A DNA stretch of 51,642 nucleotides from Planctomycetia bacterium (lineage in GTDB: Bacteria > Planctomycetota > Planctomycetia > Planctomycetales > Planctomycetaceae): contig JAPLNX010000167.1 in assembly GCA_026400935.1 (NCBI GenBank), positions 1-51,642 on the forward strand, written 5' to 3'. A model generated the notes under the pieces. That model made no database searches. It was not told the origin of the DNA and was given only the letters and a program-made list of their open reading frames with translations. The translations under genes were made by a program, and so were the position numbers. Positions 18,739 to 27,291 of this stretch are shown one piece after another. Every line of letters begins with the position of its first letter. The stretch's first letter is position 1.

Positions 18739-19026
18739 TTACTTGCCAGCCATTGGTTCCTTTTTCTCAGTGATCACCGGCAAGGCCGGATCCTGGTTGC
18801 ACATTTCTTTGTTGAGCCCTGTGTAATCCTTCCACTCTTCCGGGAGATTATCTTCGTGGAAGATCGCCTCAACCGGGCATTCTGGAACGCAGGCTTCGCA
18901 GTCGATGCACTCATCTGGATTGATGAAGAGCATTGATTCGCCTTCGTAGAAGCATTCGACCGGGCAGACGACGACGCAATCGGTGTACTTACAATTGAAA
19001 CACGGTTCGGCAACGATGTGAGCCAT
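18739..19026 (-). CDS. fdxA: FdxA-type 7Fe ferredoxin
   Basis: A 95-residue soluble electron carrier from ATG 19026. The cluster ligands are in [20 protein letters not shown] (ligands for the 3Fe-4S and 4Fe-4S clusters) and [16 protein letters not shown]. The 'TDC-V-VCPV-CFYEG' stretch is the hallmark of the FdxA/Azotobacter-type 3Fe-4S/4Fe-4S ferredoxins. The C-terminal extension with [10 protein letters not shown] also fits. It is a monocistronic gene with its own terminator. The redox partner is unknown. Confidence 0.95.
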   Translation of the reverse strand: MAHIVAEPCFNCKYTDCVVVCPVECFYEGESMLFINPDECIDCEACVPECPVEAIFHEDNLPEEWKDYTGLNKEMCNQDPALPVITEKKEPMAGK

Positions 19027-19428
19027 CGGTATCCCTTCTCTTCACTCGCCGGTCATTCCGCTGCGATTCAATCGCGCCGAATCGGCATGAGCACCCCGAT
19101 GCAATCCAAGTCGCAGACTTTTAGGTGGTTGTCGCATCGTTCAACCACAGTCTTTCCTCCGCACACTACGAAGGTTTTTTGCCTCGTCGAAAGGAGCACA
19201 AGTTCAAGTCCGGCAAAGGCGGGGCGATGTTAGGTGTGCCTTTTCAGAGTGTCAAGGACGGCTTTTTGGCCTGATTGGACTCATCAAATCTTGATGGAAA
19301 GTTTCGTGCGAGGCAGGCCTTCGGCGTGTATCGGGGACCGGTTTTCAGACGGACTCACTGCTATTTGTTGAGTCTTGCTGACTATCATGGCTCACGTCCG
19401 ACGGTGCTTGTGCTTTGCCATGTCATCC
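19027..19428. other. Gene-free intergenic stretch
   Basis: About 400 bases between the divergent fdxA and the spermidine-synthase fusion. Short open frames exist, but none has a ribosome site or recognisable protein. Promoters for fdxA should lie at its left end. I cannot identify convincing -35/-10 boxes. Confidence 0.6.
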
Positions 19429-19555
19429 GCAGCGTCAGCGAGGAAGTCGTAGCTTTTAATCCTCGTTGACACTGCAGAGTGCCAGCGGCACCCCGCCCTC
19501 TGCAAGCTGGGACGGGAAAAAATCCGGAGAAGGCGTTCGTCCTCGCTGACGCAGC
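19429..19555. repeat. Palindrome GCAGCGTCAGCGAGGA
   Basis: Arms GCAGCGTCAGCGAGGA (19429-19444) and TCCTCGCTGACGCAGC (19540-19555) differ by one base as inverted copies. An inner inverted pair TGCAGAG / CTCTGCA lies at 19473-19505. The right arm ends immediately before the AAAGGA ribosome site of the next gene, so the element forms most of that gene's leader. Confidence 0.65.
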
Positions 19556-19565
19556 AAAGGAACTG

Positions 19566-22481
19566 ATGATGGCCGATCAATCTGATGAAAGCACTGCAGC
19601 CTCAAACCTCCATAGGTCGCAGATCCCGACTGGAAACAGCCAACTCTCTTCAAACAACGGCGAAGTTACGCTGCCGGCAGTGGAAGGATTGGAGACATAC
19701 TCGTTGAACGGCGGAGCGCAAGGAGCGCCTTCAGAGATTGAGTGGTCGGGCCAACCTGCCGTTGTCAAAGTGAACCCGCAGACGTTGGCGGAGGTCGAGC
19801 GATCACGAAGTAATCGAGCGCCGGGAAAGAATGCGCGATGGGTGTTGATCGGCTGCAATGCGTTGGTCTTCATGACAAGCGTTTGTGTCATGGTACTGGA
19901 ACTGACCGCCTCGCGATTGATCGCCAAGCATGTTGGGAGTTCGCTTTATACGTGGACTTCGGTCATCGGCGTGGTGTTGGCGGGGATCACGATTGGAAAT
20001 TTCTTAGGTGGCTGGTTGGCGGACAAGTTTGCTCCCGGCAAGTTGTTGAACTGGCTGTTTCTGGTGGCGAGCGTGCTCTGTCTGAGCGTGCTTTGGCTCG
20101 ACGGAATGATGGTCGATCGGGCGAGGCCAGAAGGATGGCAATGGCCGACTTGGGTCGTGTGGGTTGTGGGAATCGTCTTCTTCTTGCCATCAATGTCGCT
20201 GGGGACGATCTCGCCCGTTGTGGCCAGCTTGGCGTTGTCGCAGAGTCGCAAAGTGGGCGTGACCGTCGGCAATGTTTATGCATGGGGCGCGTTAGGTTCG
20301 ATCGTCGGTACGTTTCTCACGGGATTCATCTTGATCGACACGCTGGGGACGCGCGCGATCGTCGCGTTGACGGCGGGAACATTGGCTTCGATGGGTGTGC
20401 TGTCGGCAGCAGGGAAGTGGGCGTTTCGAGCAGCGGTCATGTTCGGGTGGATGCAGCTTGTCACGTGGGTGGGATTGACTGCGTCGATTTCCGATGTCGG
20501 TATGAAAGACGTGATGGTGGCCATCGGTCAGACAATCACGTTCGGTCAGAAGCCTGAAAAAAGCGCCTTGACCATTTTTCGTTGGGGAACCTTTGGCGAG
20601 ACTTTGGGCAAGAGATTGCATGAACTTGGACTCACGCTTGGTTTGCGAGAGGATCAAGTCGGTCAGTACCACGACGAAAGCAATTACTCGTACATCAACG
20701 TCCACGATCTGACGGAGGAGGACGGGGAGCGGGTCAAAGTACTGCGGCTCGACAAGCTAGTTCACAGCTACTTAGTACCGGACAATCCCACGCAATTGAA
20801 TTACGAGTACGAGAAGGTTTACGCGGCGGTGACAGAGCAGGCGGTTGCTGGCTGGGACCGTCACACGTCGATTTCATTGAGCGAGATTCAAAACGCTATT
20901 GAGCAACGTCGCCAAGAAATTCTGGACGTCAAGAAAGCCAAGGCTGCAATCGCGACAAACGAATCAACCGAGAAGCCGCCGGTCGATATCGCGTCTGCTT
21001 CAACCGTACTCGACGCCGCCGTTGCCGAGCAGGTTGATACGGCGGAGAAAGCTCCTGTTGAGCCGGTTGTTGCCTTGCCTGCGTTAATCGAAATCTGCCA
21101 GCACTTCCCGTCGTGGATTACTCTGGATGCAGAGAAGAAAGAGATCTCGTTGCATGGCGGCATGACGCCCGATCGTCGGCATGAGTTGTTGCGGCTGCAT
21201 CCTTATCGAGATTACTGGCGAGCGATCGAACGGCTGCAGGAGATGACTCACAGCAGCGACTGGGGGGACTTCGGAACCGTGCCGTTGGAGAAACTGCCCG
21301 AGGGCGTCGTGATTCCGGATGAGTTGAAGGAAAAAATTCTGTATGACCGGCATCTGCAATCGTTGAATTGTTACCGCACTCTCGATGACCACGATTTTGA
21401 AATTTTGGAACAGCTCGGAACGGTCGAGGCGGTCACTTACTTCGAGGTGATCGACCGCTTGTATCGCCAGTCGCGTCGAGTCAGCACGATGTTTTTGGGG
21501 GGCGGAGGATTCATCTTTCCGCGTTGGGTCGAATCAAAGTTTCCTCAAGACCCTGTCATTCACGTTGCTGAACTGGATCCTGCCGTTAAGGTGGCCGTGC
21601 AAGATCACATGGGTTTGCCCGTTGACGGCGAGACGCATGTTGTGACGACAATTGGCGACGCTCGCAATTTTGTCGATGACCGAGTGCGGGCGAACGAAAC
21701 GGCGATCAAGCGCGGCGAAAAGCCAGTGTTATACGACTTCGTCTACGGAGATGCGTTCAATGACTTCAGCGTCCCGTGGCATCTCACGACCAAAGAATTC
21801 TCCGAAAAGATCGCTCGTTTAGTCCATCCGACGGAGGGGATTTATCAAGTCAACCTAATCGACATTTATCCGCGCACGGTCTTTCCTGCCAATAACACAA
21901 CTGCCGTGGTCGACGGTGGGATTCCAGAAACATTATCTCGGGCACTCCGCAAAACTACCGATTGGCAAAACGCACCACCGCCGTTTGCGGGTTTAGAAAT
22001 CAAATCTCTCGCGAATGACTCAGGTTTTCGTTTATCTGCGCGAGGTGTCATGTCTGACAGACAGCGGGACCAGTTGCTGAAAATTGGTGAGGGACGAGCG
22101 GGATTTGTCGAAGCGATCCAGCAATTGCATCGCGAATCACGCAAGAGTCAGACTGGTCGCTTCCTCGGGGCCTATGTCAACACGATCTCACGGGTCTTCC
22201 CGAACGTCTATCTCTTCAGCAGCGAAAGTGACGCGCCTCACGACAACCGTGACACATTTGTCATCGTCGCTTCAAAGAAGCATTTGGATTTGGCTGACCT
22301 CACTCAAAACAGCAACCACTGGTCCGGAGCACCTTTTGCTAGTTTGGAAACCGATAGCAAAGGCAGGCTCATCGCGCACGGCCAAATGGACGAGGTGTTG
22401 GCCAACGCATATGGCATGGTGCTCACGGACGACTTCGCTCCCGTGGATAATTTGCTGAGCACTGTCTTTGATGCCCGATGA
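19566..22481 (+). CDS. Permease-spermidine-synthase-like fusion with inserted repeats
   Basis: About 971 residues. The ATG pair at 19566/19569 follows AAAGGA. Residues 1-85 are polar. About 90-330 contain several transmembrane helices (for example VFMTSVCVMVLELTASRLIA and SLGTISPVVASLAL). The remainder contains a spermidine-synthase-type methyltransferase fold: an N-terminal strand region (YHDESNYSYINVHDL near residue 370), the nucleotide loop VSTMFLGGGGF near 640, an acidic VAELDP, and YDFVYGDAFNDFSVPWHL near 720. This fused-permease/SpeE-like architecture is known in many bacteria and usually lacks a proven polyamine activity. Unusual here is about 240 residues inserted between the strand region and the loop, plus a C-terminal extension. 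These carry related segments beginning near residues 532, 605 and 828, with a short fourth near 938. Convergent with the kinase gene, 40 nt apart. Confidence 0.8.
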   Translation: MMADQSDESTAASNLHRSQIPTGNSQLSSNNGEVTLPAVEGLETYSLNGGAQGAPSEIEWSGQPAVVKVNPQTLAEVERSRSNRAPGKNARWVLIGCNALVFMTSVCVMVLELTASRLIAKHVGSSLYTWTSVIGVVLAGITIGNFLGGWLADKFAPGKLLNWLFLVASVLCLSVLWLDGMMVDRARPEGWQWPTWVVWVVGIVFFLPSMSLGTISPVVASLALSQSRKVGVTVGNVYAWGALGSIVGTFLTGFILIDTLGTRAIVALTAGTLASMGVLSAAGKWAFRAAVMFGWMQLVTWVGLTASISDVGMKDVMVAIGQTITFGQKPEKSALTIFRWGTFGETLGKRLHELGLTLGLREDQVGQYHDESNYSYINVHDLTEEDGERVKVLRLDKLVHSYLVPDNPTQLNYEYEKVYAAVTEQAVAGWDRHTSISLSEIQNAIEQRRQEILDVKKAKAAIATNESTEKPPVDIASASTVLDAAVAEQVDTAEKAPVEPVVALPALIEICQHFPSWITLDAEKKEISLHGGMTPDRRHELLRLHPYRDYWRAIERLQEMTHSSDWGDFGTVPLEKLPEGVVIPDELKEKILYDRHLQSLNCYRTLDDHDFEILEQLGTVEAVTYFEVIDRLYRQSRRVSTMFLGGGGFIFPRWVESKFPQDPVIHVAELDPAVKVAVQDHMGLPVDGETHVVTTIGDARNFVDDRVRANETAIKRGEKPVLYDFVYGDAFNDFSVPWHLTTKEFSEKIARLVHPTEGIYQVNLIDIYPRTVFPANNTTAVVDGGIPETLSRALRKTTDWQNAPPPFAGLEIKSLANDSGFRLSARGVMSDRQRDQLLKIGEGRAGFVEAIQQLHRESRKSQTGRFLGAYVNTISRVFPNVYLFSSESDAPHDNRDTFVIVASKKHLDLADLTQNSNHWSGAPFASLETDSKGRLIAHGQMDEVLANAYGMVLTDDFAPVDNLLSTVFDAR

Positions 22482-22521
22482 ATGCACTCACGGCGGGGAT
22501 TGGTGTTGCGACGGTCCCGCG

Positions 22522-24429
22522 CTACGGCTTTCGCAGTTCTTCGACTTCGACATCCGAGATCCAAGTCGGGCCTGCTTCTGCCAACAAACGAAACTCGGCC
22601 AACTCTGGCTGCCCTGCGAGCGCCAACGCGCCCAGCAGTTGCGTATCGACGAACGCGAACCAGTGAGTCGCATCACGCACCAAGCGCAGCACATGCGGTT
22701 GTTCTCCCGCTTCCTGAAGCGATACCGGCTCGCTGATCGGTTGCAACGAACCTCGATCTGTGGCACGACGAACGAGCATTGCGGTTTTGTGCTCCACCCG
22801 GATAGCCAAGCGAACACTGTTGTCGTCGGCTCCGCGTAGAATTCCGAAATGCAGTTCAACGGCGTTCGCTTGGTGTAATCGAACGGCCAACGTCAGCGCG
22901 AAGTGCTCCAGCGGACGCGAAGCACCGTGGTCGTTCCGCAACAGTTTGCGAGAGATCACACCAGTTGTTCCAGACATGATCGCTGCACCGTCGTCGTCCT
23001 GAGCCAACTGCCAAACTCCGCTCCGAGTTTTCCAAGACTTAAGCGACTTACCATCAAACAGCGGCTCACTCCAACCGCTTGGAAGAAGTTGTTGACGAGC
23101 TTGTTTGCCACGTCGCTGCGAATCGAGAAACGTCCGCGCGGCCCAGCCGGCGAGTCCTATCGTGACGGTTCCAACCGCAATGGATGACAGCACTCGCCGT
23201 CGACTCCAAGAGTTCATCGTCTTCGCACTGAGTGACGAAACGGTTGATTTCAACTGACTGCGGTCTTCTGAAGTCGGTATCTGTAACTTTGTCGTCACCG
23301 CAAACGCCGATGCCTCGGAGTTCCGCGCAGGGAATGCTGCCGTTGCCGAAATCACCGGCATCTCGGTCAGCGTTTCAGAACTCAACTGCCGAATGATCTC
23401 ATCAATTTGCGCGAGCAATTGTTGGTACGACGCGATTCGCTGCTCCGGATGCCGCACCATCATCGCGGCAATGAGTGCGTCTGTTTGTACCGAGATGTCG
23501 CGACGTTGCTCACTCAATCGCGGAGCATCAGCCGTGAGCTTTTGGCTGAGAATCTGTGTCAGCGACAAGCCCGCATATGGCGGTCGTCCCGCGAGCAGAT
23601 GAAAGATCGTCGCACCAAGCGAATAGATATCGGCTCGCGCATCGACCGGCTTTCCGCTGAGCTGTTCTGGTGCGATGTAGTGCGGACTGCCGACTGTCGT
23701 ATTCGTCGCCGTCAACCGAGTCTTTTGCTCGGCCTCGTTGGATGTCAGAAAGGCTAAGCCAAAATCGGCGATCTTTACCAACAACATCCCAGGTGGAAGT
23801 GGAAAGCCAGCGGGAGGGGTGATCAACAACAAGTTTGCCGGCTTGATGTCGCGATGCACGATCCCTTGTTCGGCGGCATGCGACAATCCGGACGCGGCCT
23901 GTCGAGCGATTCCCCAAGCGAGCGACTCCGTCACGCAGGCTGCAATCCGTGGTTCCTGCTGTTGTTTGATAACGGTTTCGAGATCGTCTCCTTCAACCAA
24001 CTCCATGACGAAGAACAACCGCCCGTCGTGCTGACCAAAATCAATCGCGGCGATGATGTTGGGATGCTGCAATCTCGCGACCGCGCGCGCTTCTTGTCCA
24101 AACCGCGCAGCCATCTGAGGATCAGACATCTGGCCGACCAGAATCGTTTTGATGGCGACGATCCGATCCAGTGCTTTCTGTTTCGCACGATAGACGACTC
24201 CCATGCCGCCGTGACCGATCACGCTCAACAATTCATAACCCGGAACAATCTCAGCCGGACGAGCTAACGTTTGGACAATGTCCATCTCAACGGCAGACAT
24301 CAGCCCTTTGCGAGCAACAAGTGTTTCCACCGACTCGCCCGTCCGAACAGCTTCTTGCGACAGATTGTCAGCCACTTCGCCGGTCAGAATCGACTGTGCA
24401 GTAGCGATGCTCAAGAAATCGCGAGGCAT
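22522..24429 (-). CDS. Membrane Ser/Thr protein kinase with DUF1080-like C-terminal domain
   Basis: A 635-residue protein. ATG 24429 (MPRDF) with GGAA upstream is preferred over TTG 24441. Residues 1-60 are a short helical region. About 65-345 are a complete Hanks-type kinase: IGHGGMGVVY, VAIK (Lys94), VHRDIKPANL (Asp194), ADFGLA (Asp222), APEQLSG. A single transmembrane helix lies near 412-432. The extracytoplasmic part begins SGWSEPLFDGKSLKSWKTRS and resembles the DUF1080/3-keto-disaccharide hydrolase-like jelly roll, which may bind glycans. The kinase would therefore sense an envelope or sugar signal and phosphorylate cytoplasmic partners (inference). All catalytic residues are present, so it should be active. 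The upstream space is the 24442-24507 palindrome. Confidence 0.9.
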   Translation of the reverse strand: MPRDFLSIATAQSILTGEVADNLSQEAVRTGESVETLVARKGLMSAVEMDIVQTLARPAEIVPGYELLSVIGHGGMGVVYRAKQKALDRIVAIKTILVGQMSDPQMAARFGQEARAVARLQHPNIIAAIDFGQHDGRLFFVMELVEGDDLETVIKQQQEPRIAACVTESLAWGIARQAASGLSHAAEQGIVHRDIKPANLLLITPPAGFPLPPGMLLVKIADFGLAFLTSNEAEQKTRLTATNTTVGSPHYIAPEQLSGKPVDARADIYSLGATIFHLLAGRPPYAGLSLTQILSQKLTADAPRLSEQRRDISVQTDALIAAMMVRHPEQRIASYQQLLAQIDEIIRQLSSETLTEMPVISATAAFPARNSEASAFAVTTKLQIPTSEDRSQLKSTVSSLSAKTMNSWSRRRVLSSIAVGTVTIGLAGWAARTFLDSQRRGKQARQQLLPSGWSEPLFDGKSLKSWKTRSGVWQLAQDDDGAAIMSGTTGVISRKLLRNDHGASRPLEHFALTLAVRLHQANAVELHFGILRGADDNSVRLAIRVEHKTAMLVRRATDRGSLQPISEPVSLQEAGEQPHVLRLVRDATHWFAFVDTQLLGALALAGQPELAEFRLLAEAGPTWISDVEVEELRKP

Positions 24430-24441
24430 GTTTCGTTCCAA

Positions 24442-24507
24442 CGTAGCACAGGCGGTTCGCCTGTATTTTTCACCGACGTCATCACAGGCGAGCCGCCTGT
24501 GCTACGG
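24442..24507. repeat. Palindrome ACAGGCGGTTCGCCTG (copy 2 of 2)
   Basis: Left arm CGTAGCACAGGCGGTTCGCC (24442-24461) and right arm GGCGAGCCGCCTGTGCTACG (24487-24506) are near-perfect inverted copies around a TTTTT-containing loop. It is the same element as 7382-7448. Its right end contains the stop codon (24502-24504) of the thioredoxin-fold lipoprotein gene. The left end lies 13 nt upstream of the kinase start. Confidence 0.8.
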
Positions 24508-25164
24508 TTTATTCAAACCATCCAACTGCTCGAGTAGCACTTTTACAGAAGGCCGATCGGCAAGTGACTCACCCACATAAGCGAAGCGAACTTGCCCTTC
24601 CTTGTCGATGATGTAAGTCGCCGGCTTCGACAGATCTTTGCGAATACCCAATTGATCGACCGCCTTCAGTTCCACATCCAGCACAATCGGAAACGGGATT
24701 TTTTCTGGCGGCGTATCAAGCTTGTTCTTCACACTGACCGCGAAGTCTCGATGTCGCTGGCTGTCATCCGAAGTTTGAATCGGAAACACGATAACGACTT
24801 CCGCATCACGCTCGCCGAACTTCTTGTAGTTCGTCAGGAGTCGCGAAGTCTGGGTCGCACAATACAGGCACACCGAACCAGCAAAACCACGCGTGATGAC
24901 TAAGACGACATGCTTCTTGCCACGAGAATCTGCGAGCGAATAGGTTTCGCCATTGATGTCGGTGAACGTCAATTCGGCGATGCCACTGTCGGTCGATGCA
25001 TTGGTCTTCACATCGTCTTTGAACTGGATCTGGTGATAGTCTTGCCCGCCGTAAGCATCAAACGCTGTGACTGGTGCGACCGAAGATCCGCCACCGCAAC
25101 CAGCAACAATGACCAACAACACGACCCAGTGTGGGCGCAACCAGGAGTTTTGGAATCTGTTCAT
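24502..25164 (-). CDS. Thioredoxin-fold (AhpC/TSA-like) lipoprotein
   Basis: A 220-residue protein from ATG 25164 with AGG about 9 nt upstream. The N-terminus is a lipoprotein signal (LRPHWVVLLVIVAGCGGG; lipobox VAGC). The mature part has a peroxiredoxin/TlpA-like fold: LTFTDINGETYSLADSRGKK, then the CxxC-type active site ITRGFAGSVCLYCATQTSRL, and a C-terminal PATYIIDKEGQVRFAYVGES. The Cys pair CLYC suggests a periplasmic thiol-disulfide or peroxide-reducing role. It sits upstream of the kinase gene on the same strand but is separated from it by the palindrome. The stop codon TAG is supplied by the palindrome arm. The frame continues further upstream, but that region is antisense to the SDR gene and is not coding. 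Confidence 0.85.
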   Translation of the reverse strand: MNRFQNSWLRPHWVVLLVIVAGCGGGSSVAPVTAFDAYGGQDYHQIQFKDDVKTNASTDSGIAELTFTDINGETYSLADSRGKKHVVLVITRGFAGSVCLYCATQTSRLLTNYKKFGERDAEVVIVFPIQTSDDSQRHRDFAVSVKNKLDTPPEKIPFPIVLDVELKAVDQLGIRKDLSKPATYIIDKEGQVRFAYVGESLADRPSVKVLLEQLDGLNKP

Positions 25165-25333
25165 GAATTGAACCTGACTTGAGAAAGAACCACCATTTAT
25201 TCGAGTGGGGCGGGATCGTATCAAACTACTCAGCCGTTCCGAAGACTGGCAGCCGCAACGCAAGATTGCTTTGATGCTCGCCCAACAAGGGCTTCTGAGA
25301 ACCCATGACAAGCCACTGACTAAGGACCACATC

Positions 25334-26107
25334 ATGCTCCCCGGCATCAAGCAATTCGACCTTACCGGCAAGACTGCGATCATCACTGGTGGCTCAAAAG
25401 GACTTGGCCAAGCGATGGCGGAAGGACTGGCGTCTGCTGGCGCGAATCTGCTGATTACCAGCCGTAATGCCGAAGAGGCGGAGTCCGTTGCTGCGCAGAT
25501 CACTGCAGAATACGGCGTCAAAGCCATTGGCATTTCGGCGAACGTCGCTGACCCCGATGCCGTGACGGCAATGGTGGAACGCGGTCTGCGCGAGTTCAAT
25601 CAAATTGACATCCTGATCAACAACGCTGGCATCAATATTCGTGGTCCAATCGAAGAGCTGACCTACGAACAATTCAAACAGGTCAACGACATCAACACCG
25701 ATGGCGTGTGGCTCTGCGCGCGTGCCGTCGTGCCGCACATGAAATCCCGGAAGTACGGCAAGATCGTGAACCTCGCCAGCACGCTGGGAGTCGTCGGCCT
25801 TGCCAATCGATCGCCCTATGCCGCCAGCAAAGGTGCGGTCGTCATGCTGACAAAGACTCTGGGACTTGAACTCGCGCCGTGGAACATCACCGTCAACGCG
25901 ATCTGCCCCGGCCCATTTCTCACGCCGATGAATGTCCCGATTGCAGAAACTGAAGACGCCAAGAAAAACGTCGTGGGTGCCGTTGCCTTCAACCGCTGGG
26001 GCCGCATGGAAGAAATCCAAGGCGCCGCCATTTTCCTTGCCAGCAATGCATCGAGCTACATGACCGGCAGCTTAGTCACCGTCGATGGTGGCTGGACGGC
26101 ACGCTGA
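25334..26107 (+). CDS. SDR oxidoreductase (gluconate 5-dehydrogenase/KduD-like)
   Basis: A 257-residue protein from ATG 25334, preceded by AAGGA about 7 nt upstream; the earlier in-frame starts lack a ribosome site. Classical short-chain dehydrogenase features: cofactor loop IITGGSKGLGQAMAEGLA near residue 15, NNAGINIRGPIEEL near 90, catalytic Ser in NLASTLG, YAASKGAVVMLTKTL (Tyr-x3-Lys) near 157 and a C-terminal GSLVTVDGGWTAR. The DTD-like loop and the QF-DLTGKTAIITGG start resemble gluconate 5-dehydrogenase/2-deoxy-gluconate dehydrogenases. The substrate is not certain. It is divergent from the lipoprotein gene. Confidence 0.88.
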   Translation: MLPGIKQFDLTGKTAIITGGSKGLGQAMAEGLASAGANLLITSRNAEEAESVAAQITAEYGVKAIGISANVADPDAVTAMVERGLREFNQIDILINNAGINIRGPIEELTYEQFKQVNDINTDGVWLCARAVVPHMKSRKYGKIVNLASTLGVVGLANRSPYAASKGAVVMLTKTLGLELAPWNITVNAICPGPFLTPMNVPIAETEDAKKNVVGAVAFNRWGRMEEIQGAAIFLASNASSYMTGSLVTVDGGWTAR

Positions 26108-26224
26108 GTGTTGTCCGAATCGCGACATTCAAAAACGATTTGACGGCTTTGGTATTATTCCGCTGATTACTGACTGAAATTAACTACGCGTTTGTTGGCC
26201 TTAACCGCAAAAAATGGAACCCGT

Positions 26225-27136
26225 ATGACGGCAAGTCTGACAATTCTCGCGAGCGGCAGTTCGGGCAACACTGCACTTGTGGATTGCGAAGGCGAGCGTT
26301 GGCTTATTGATTTGGGTCTCGAACCGAAAGAGCTGGATGCTCGATTGGAAGATGCTGGCGTGAGTTGGTCGCAGATTAGAGGAGTGTTGATCACGCATCG
26401 GCACTCGGATCACTGGCGACCGAAGACGTTATCTCGCTGCTGGACTTCGCGGGTCCCAGTACATTGTCACCGCGACCATGCCGCTGCTTTACGGCTTAAA
26501 TGCCCCGACTTCCGCGACATCGAGCAGTCACGGCTATTTCGACCGTTTGTTGGGGAACGTCTCATACCATTGTCTAAGAATTGGCGCTGTCGTCCGTTTC
26601 GTGTGCGTCATGATGGCGGTGCGACATTCGGATTTCGGTTTGAGGAAACGGGAGACAATGAAGTAACTCGCCCGTTGTCAGTCGCCGCCACGACACCGCG
26701 AGCGTTTGCTTACGTCGCCGATTTGGGTTGCTGGGACCAAACTGTCGCAGATCGATTGCTCGACATTGATCTGCTGGCTTTGGAGTTCAATCACGATCCG
26801 GAATTACTGCGAAACAGCAATCGTCCGCCGTGGTTAGTTCACCGCATTCTGGGTGACGAAGGACATCTCTCAAATGCTCAAGCCGCTGAGTTGGTCAGTG
26901 AGACATTGAAACGAGGAACTTCAAAGCGGCTGCAGCAGCTCGTACTGTTGCACATCAGTCATGAGTGCAATTCGTCCGAAATCGCTGCCGCGAGCGCTCG
27001 CGCCGCGTTGGGGAAATCCGGTTCCGACGCGAACGTCTTCGCTGCCGAACAACATCAACGCAGCCCGACGTTCGTCGTCGGCGAAGCAATGCACGACGAG
27101 AAGACCGGACGACTCGTGCAGGCGTCGTTGTTTTGA
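26225..27136 (+). CDS. MBL-fold metallo-hydrolase (YycJ/WalJ-like)
   Basis: A 303-residue protein from ATG 26225, with an AATGGAAC stretch upstream as a weak ribosome site. The metallo-beta-lactamase fold is supported by LASGSSGNTALVDCEGERWL at the N-terminus, the metal-binding THRHSDHW near residue 55, the Asp in YVADLG near 170, and a later HISHECNSS. The glycine-rich start 'SGSSGN' is typical of the YycJ/WalJ subfamily, proposed exonucleases acting in DNA repair. The following segment is more divergent than in YycJ. The exact activity is not proven. No close neighbour on the same strand is coupled. Confidence 0.8.
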   Translation: MTASLTILASGSSGNTALVDCEGERWLIDLGLEPKELDARLEDAGVSWSQIRGVLITHRHSDHWRPKTLSRCWTSRVPVHCHRDHAAALRLKCPDFRDIEQSRLFRPFVGERLIPLSKNWRCRPFRVRHDGGATFGFRFEETGDNEVTRPLSVAATTPRAFAYVADLGCWDQTVADRLLDIDLLALEFNHDPELLRNSNRPPWLVHRILGDEGHLSNAQAAELVSETLKRGTSKRLQQLVLLHISHECNSSEIAAASARAALGKSGSDANVFAAEQHQRSPTFVVGEAMHDEKTGRLVQASLF

Positions 27137-27156
27137 GAAACAAAGAGCAAATGCGA

Positions 27157-27243
27157 CATTGACTAATAGGCATCGGTCGTTTGTTGTTGATTATTTTGCG
27201 CTGTCGTTCCCAATGATCAATGACCAACAAACAATATCCAAAC
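27157..27243. repeat. AT-richer palindrome related to the one at 6571
   Basis: Left arm includes CATCGGTCGTTTGTTGTTGA, right arm CAATGATCAATGACC then AACAAACAATATCC. Arms pair imperfectly and reuse the GGTCNTTG words of the 6571-6653 element. It ends about 48 nt before the phosphodiesterase gene. Confidence 0.5.
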
Positions 27244-27291
27244 ATCTGACAAAGCGTTTTTATCGCCGAGCAAACTTTCTGAGAACTCCAC

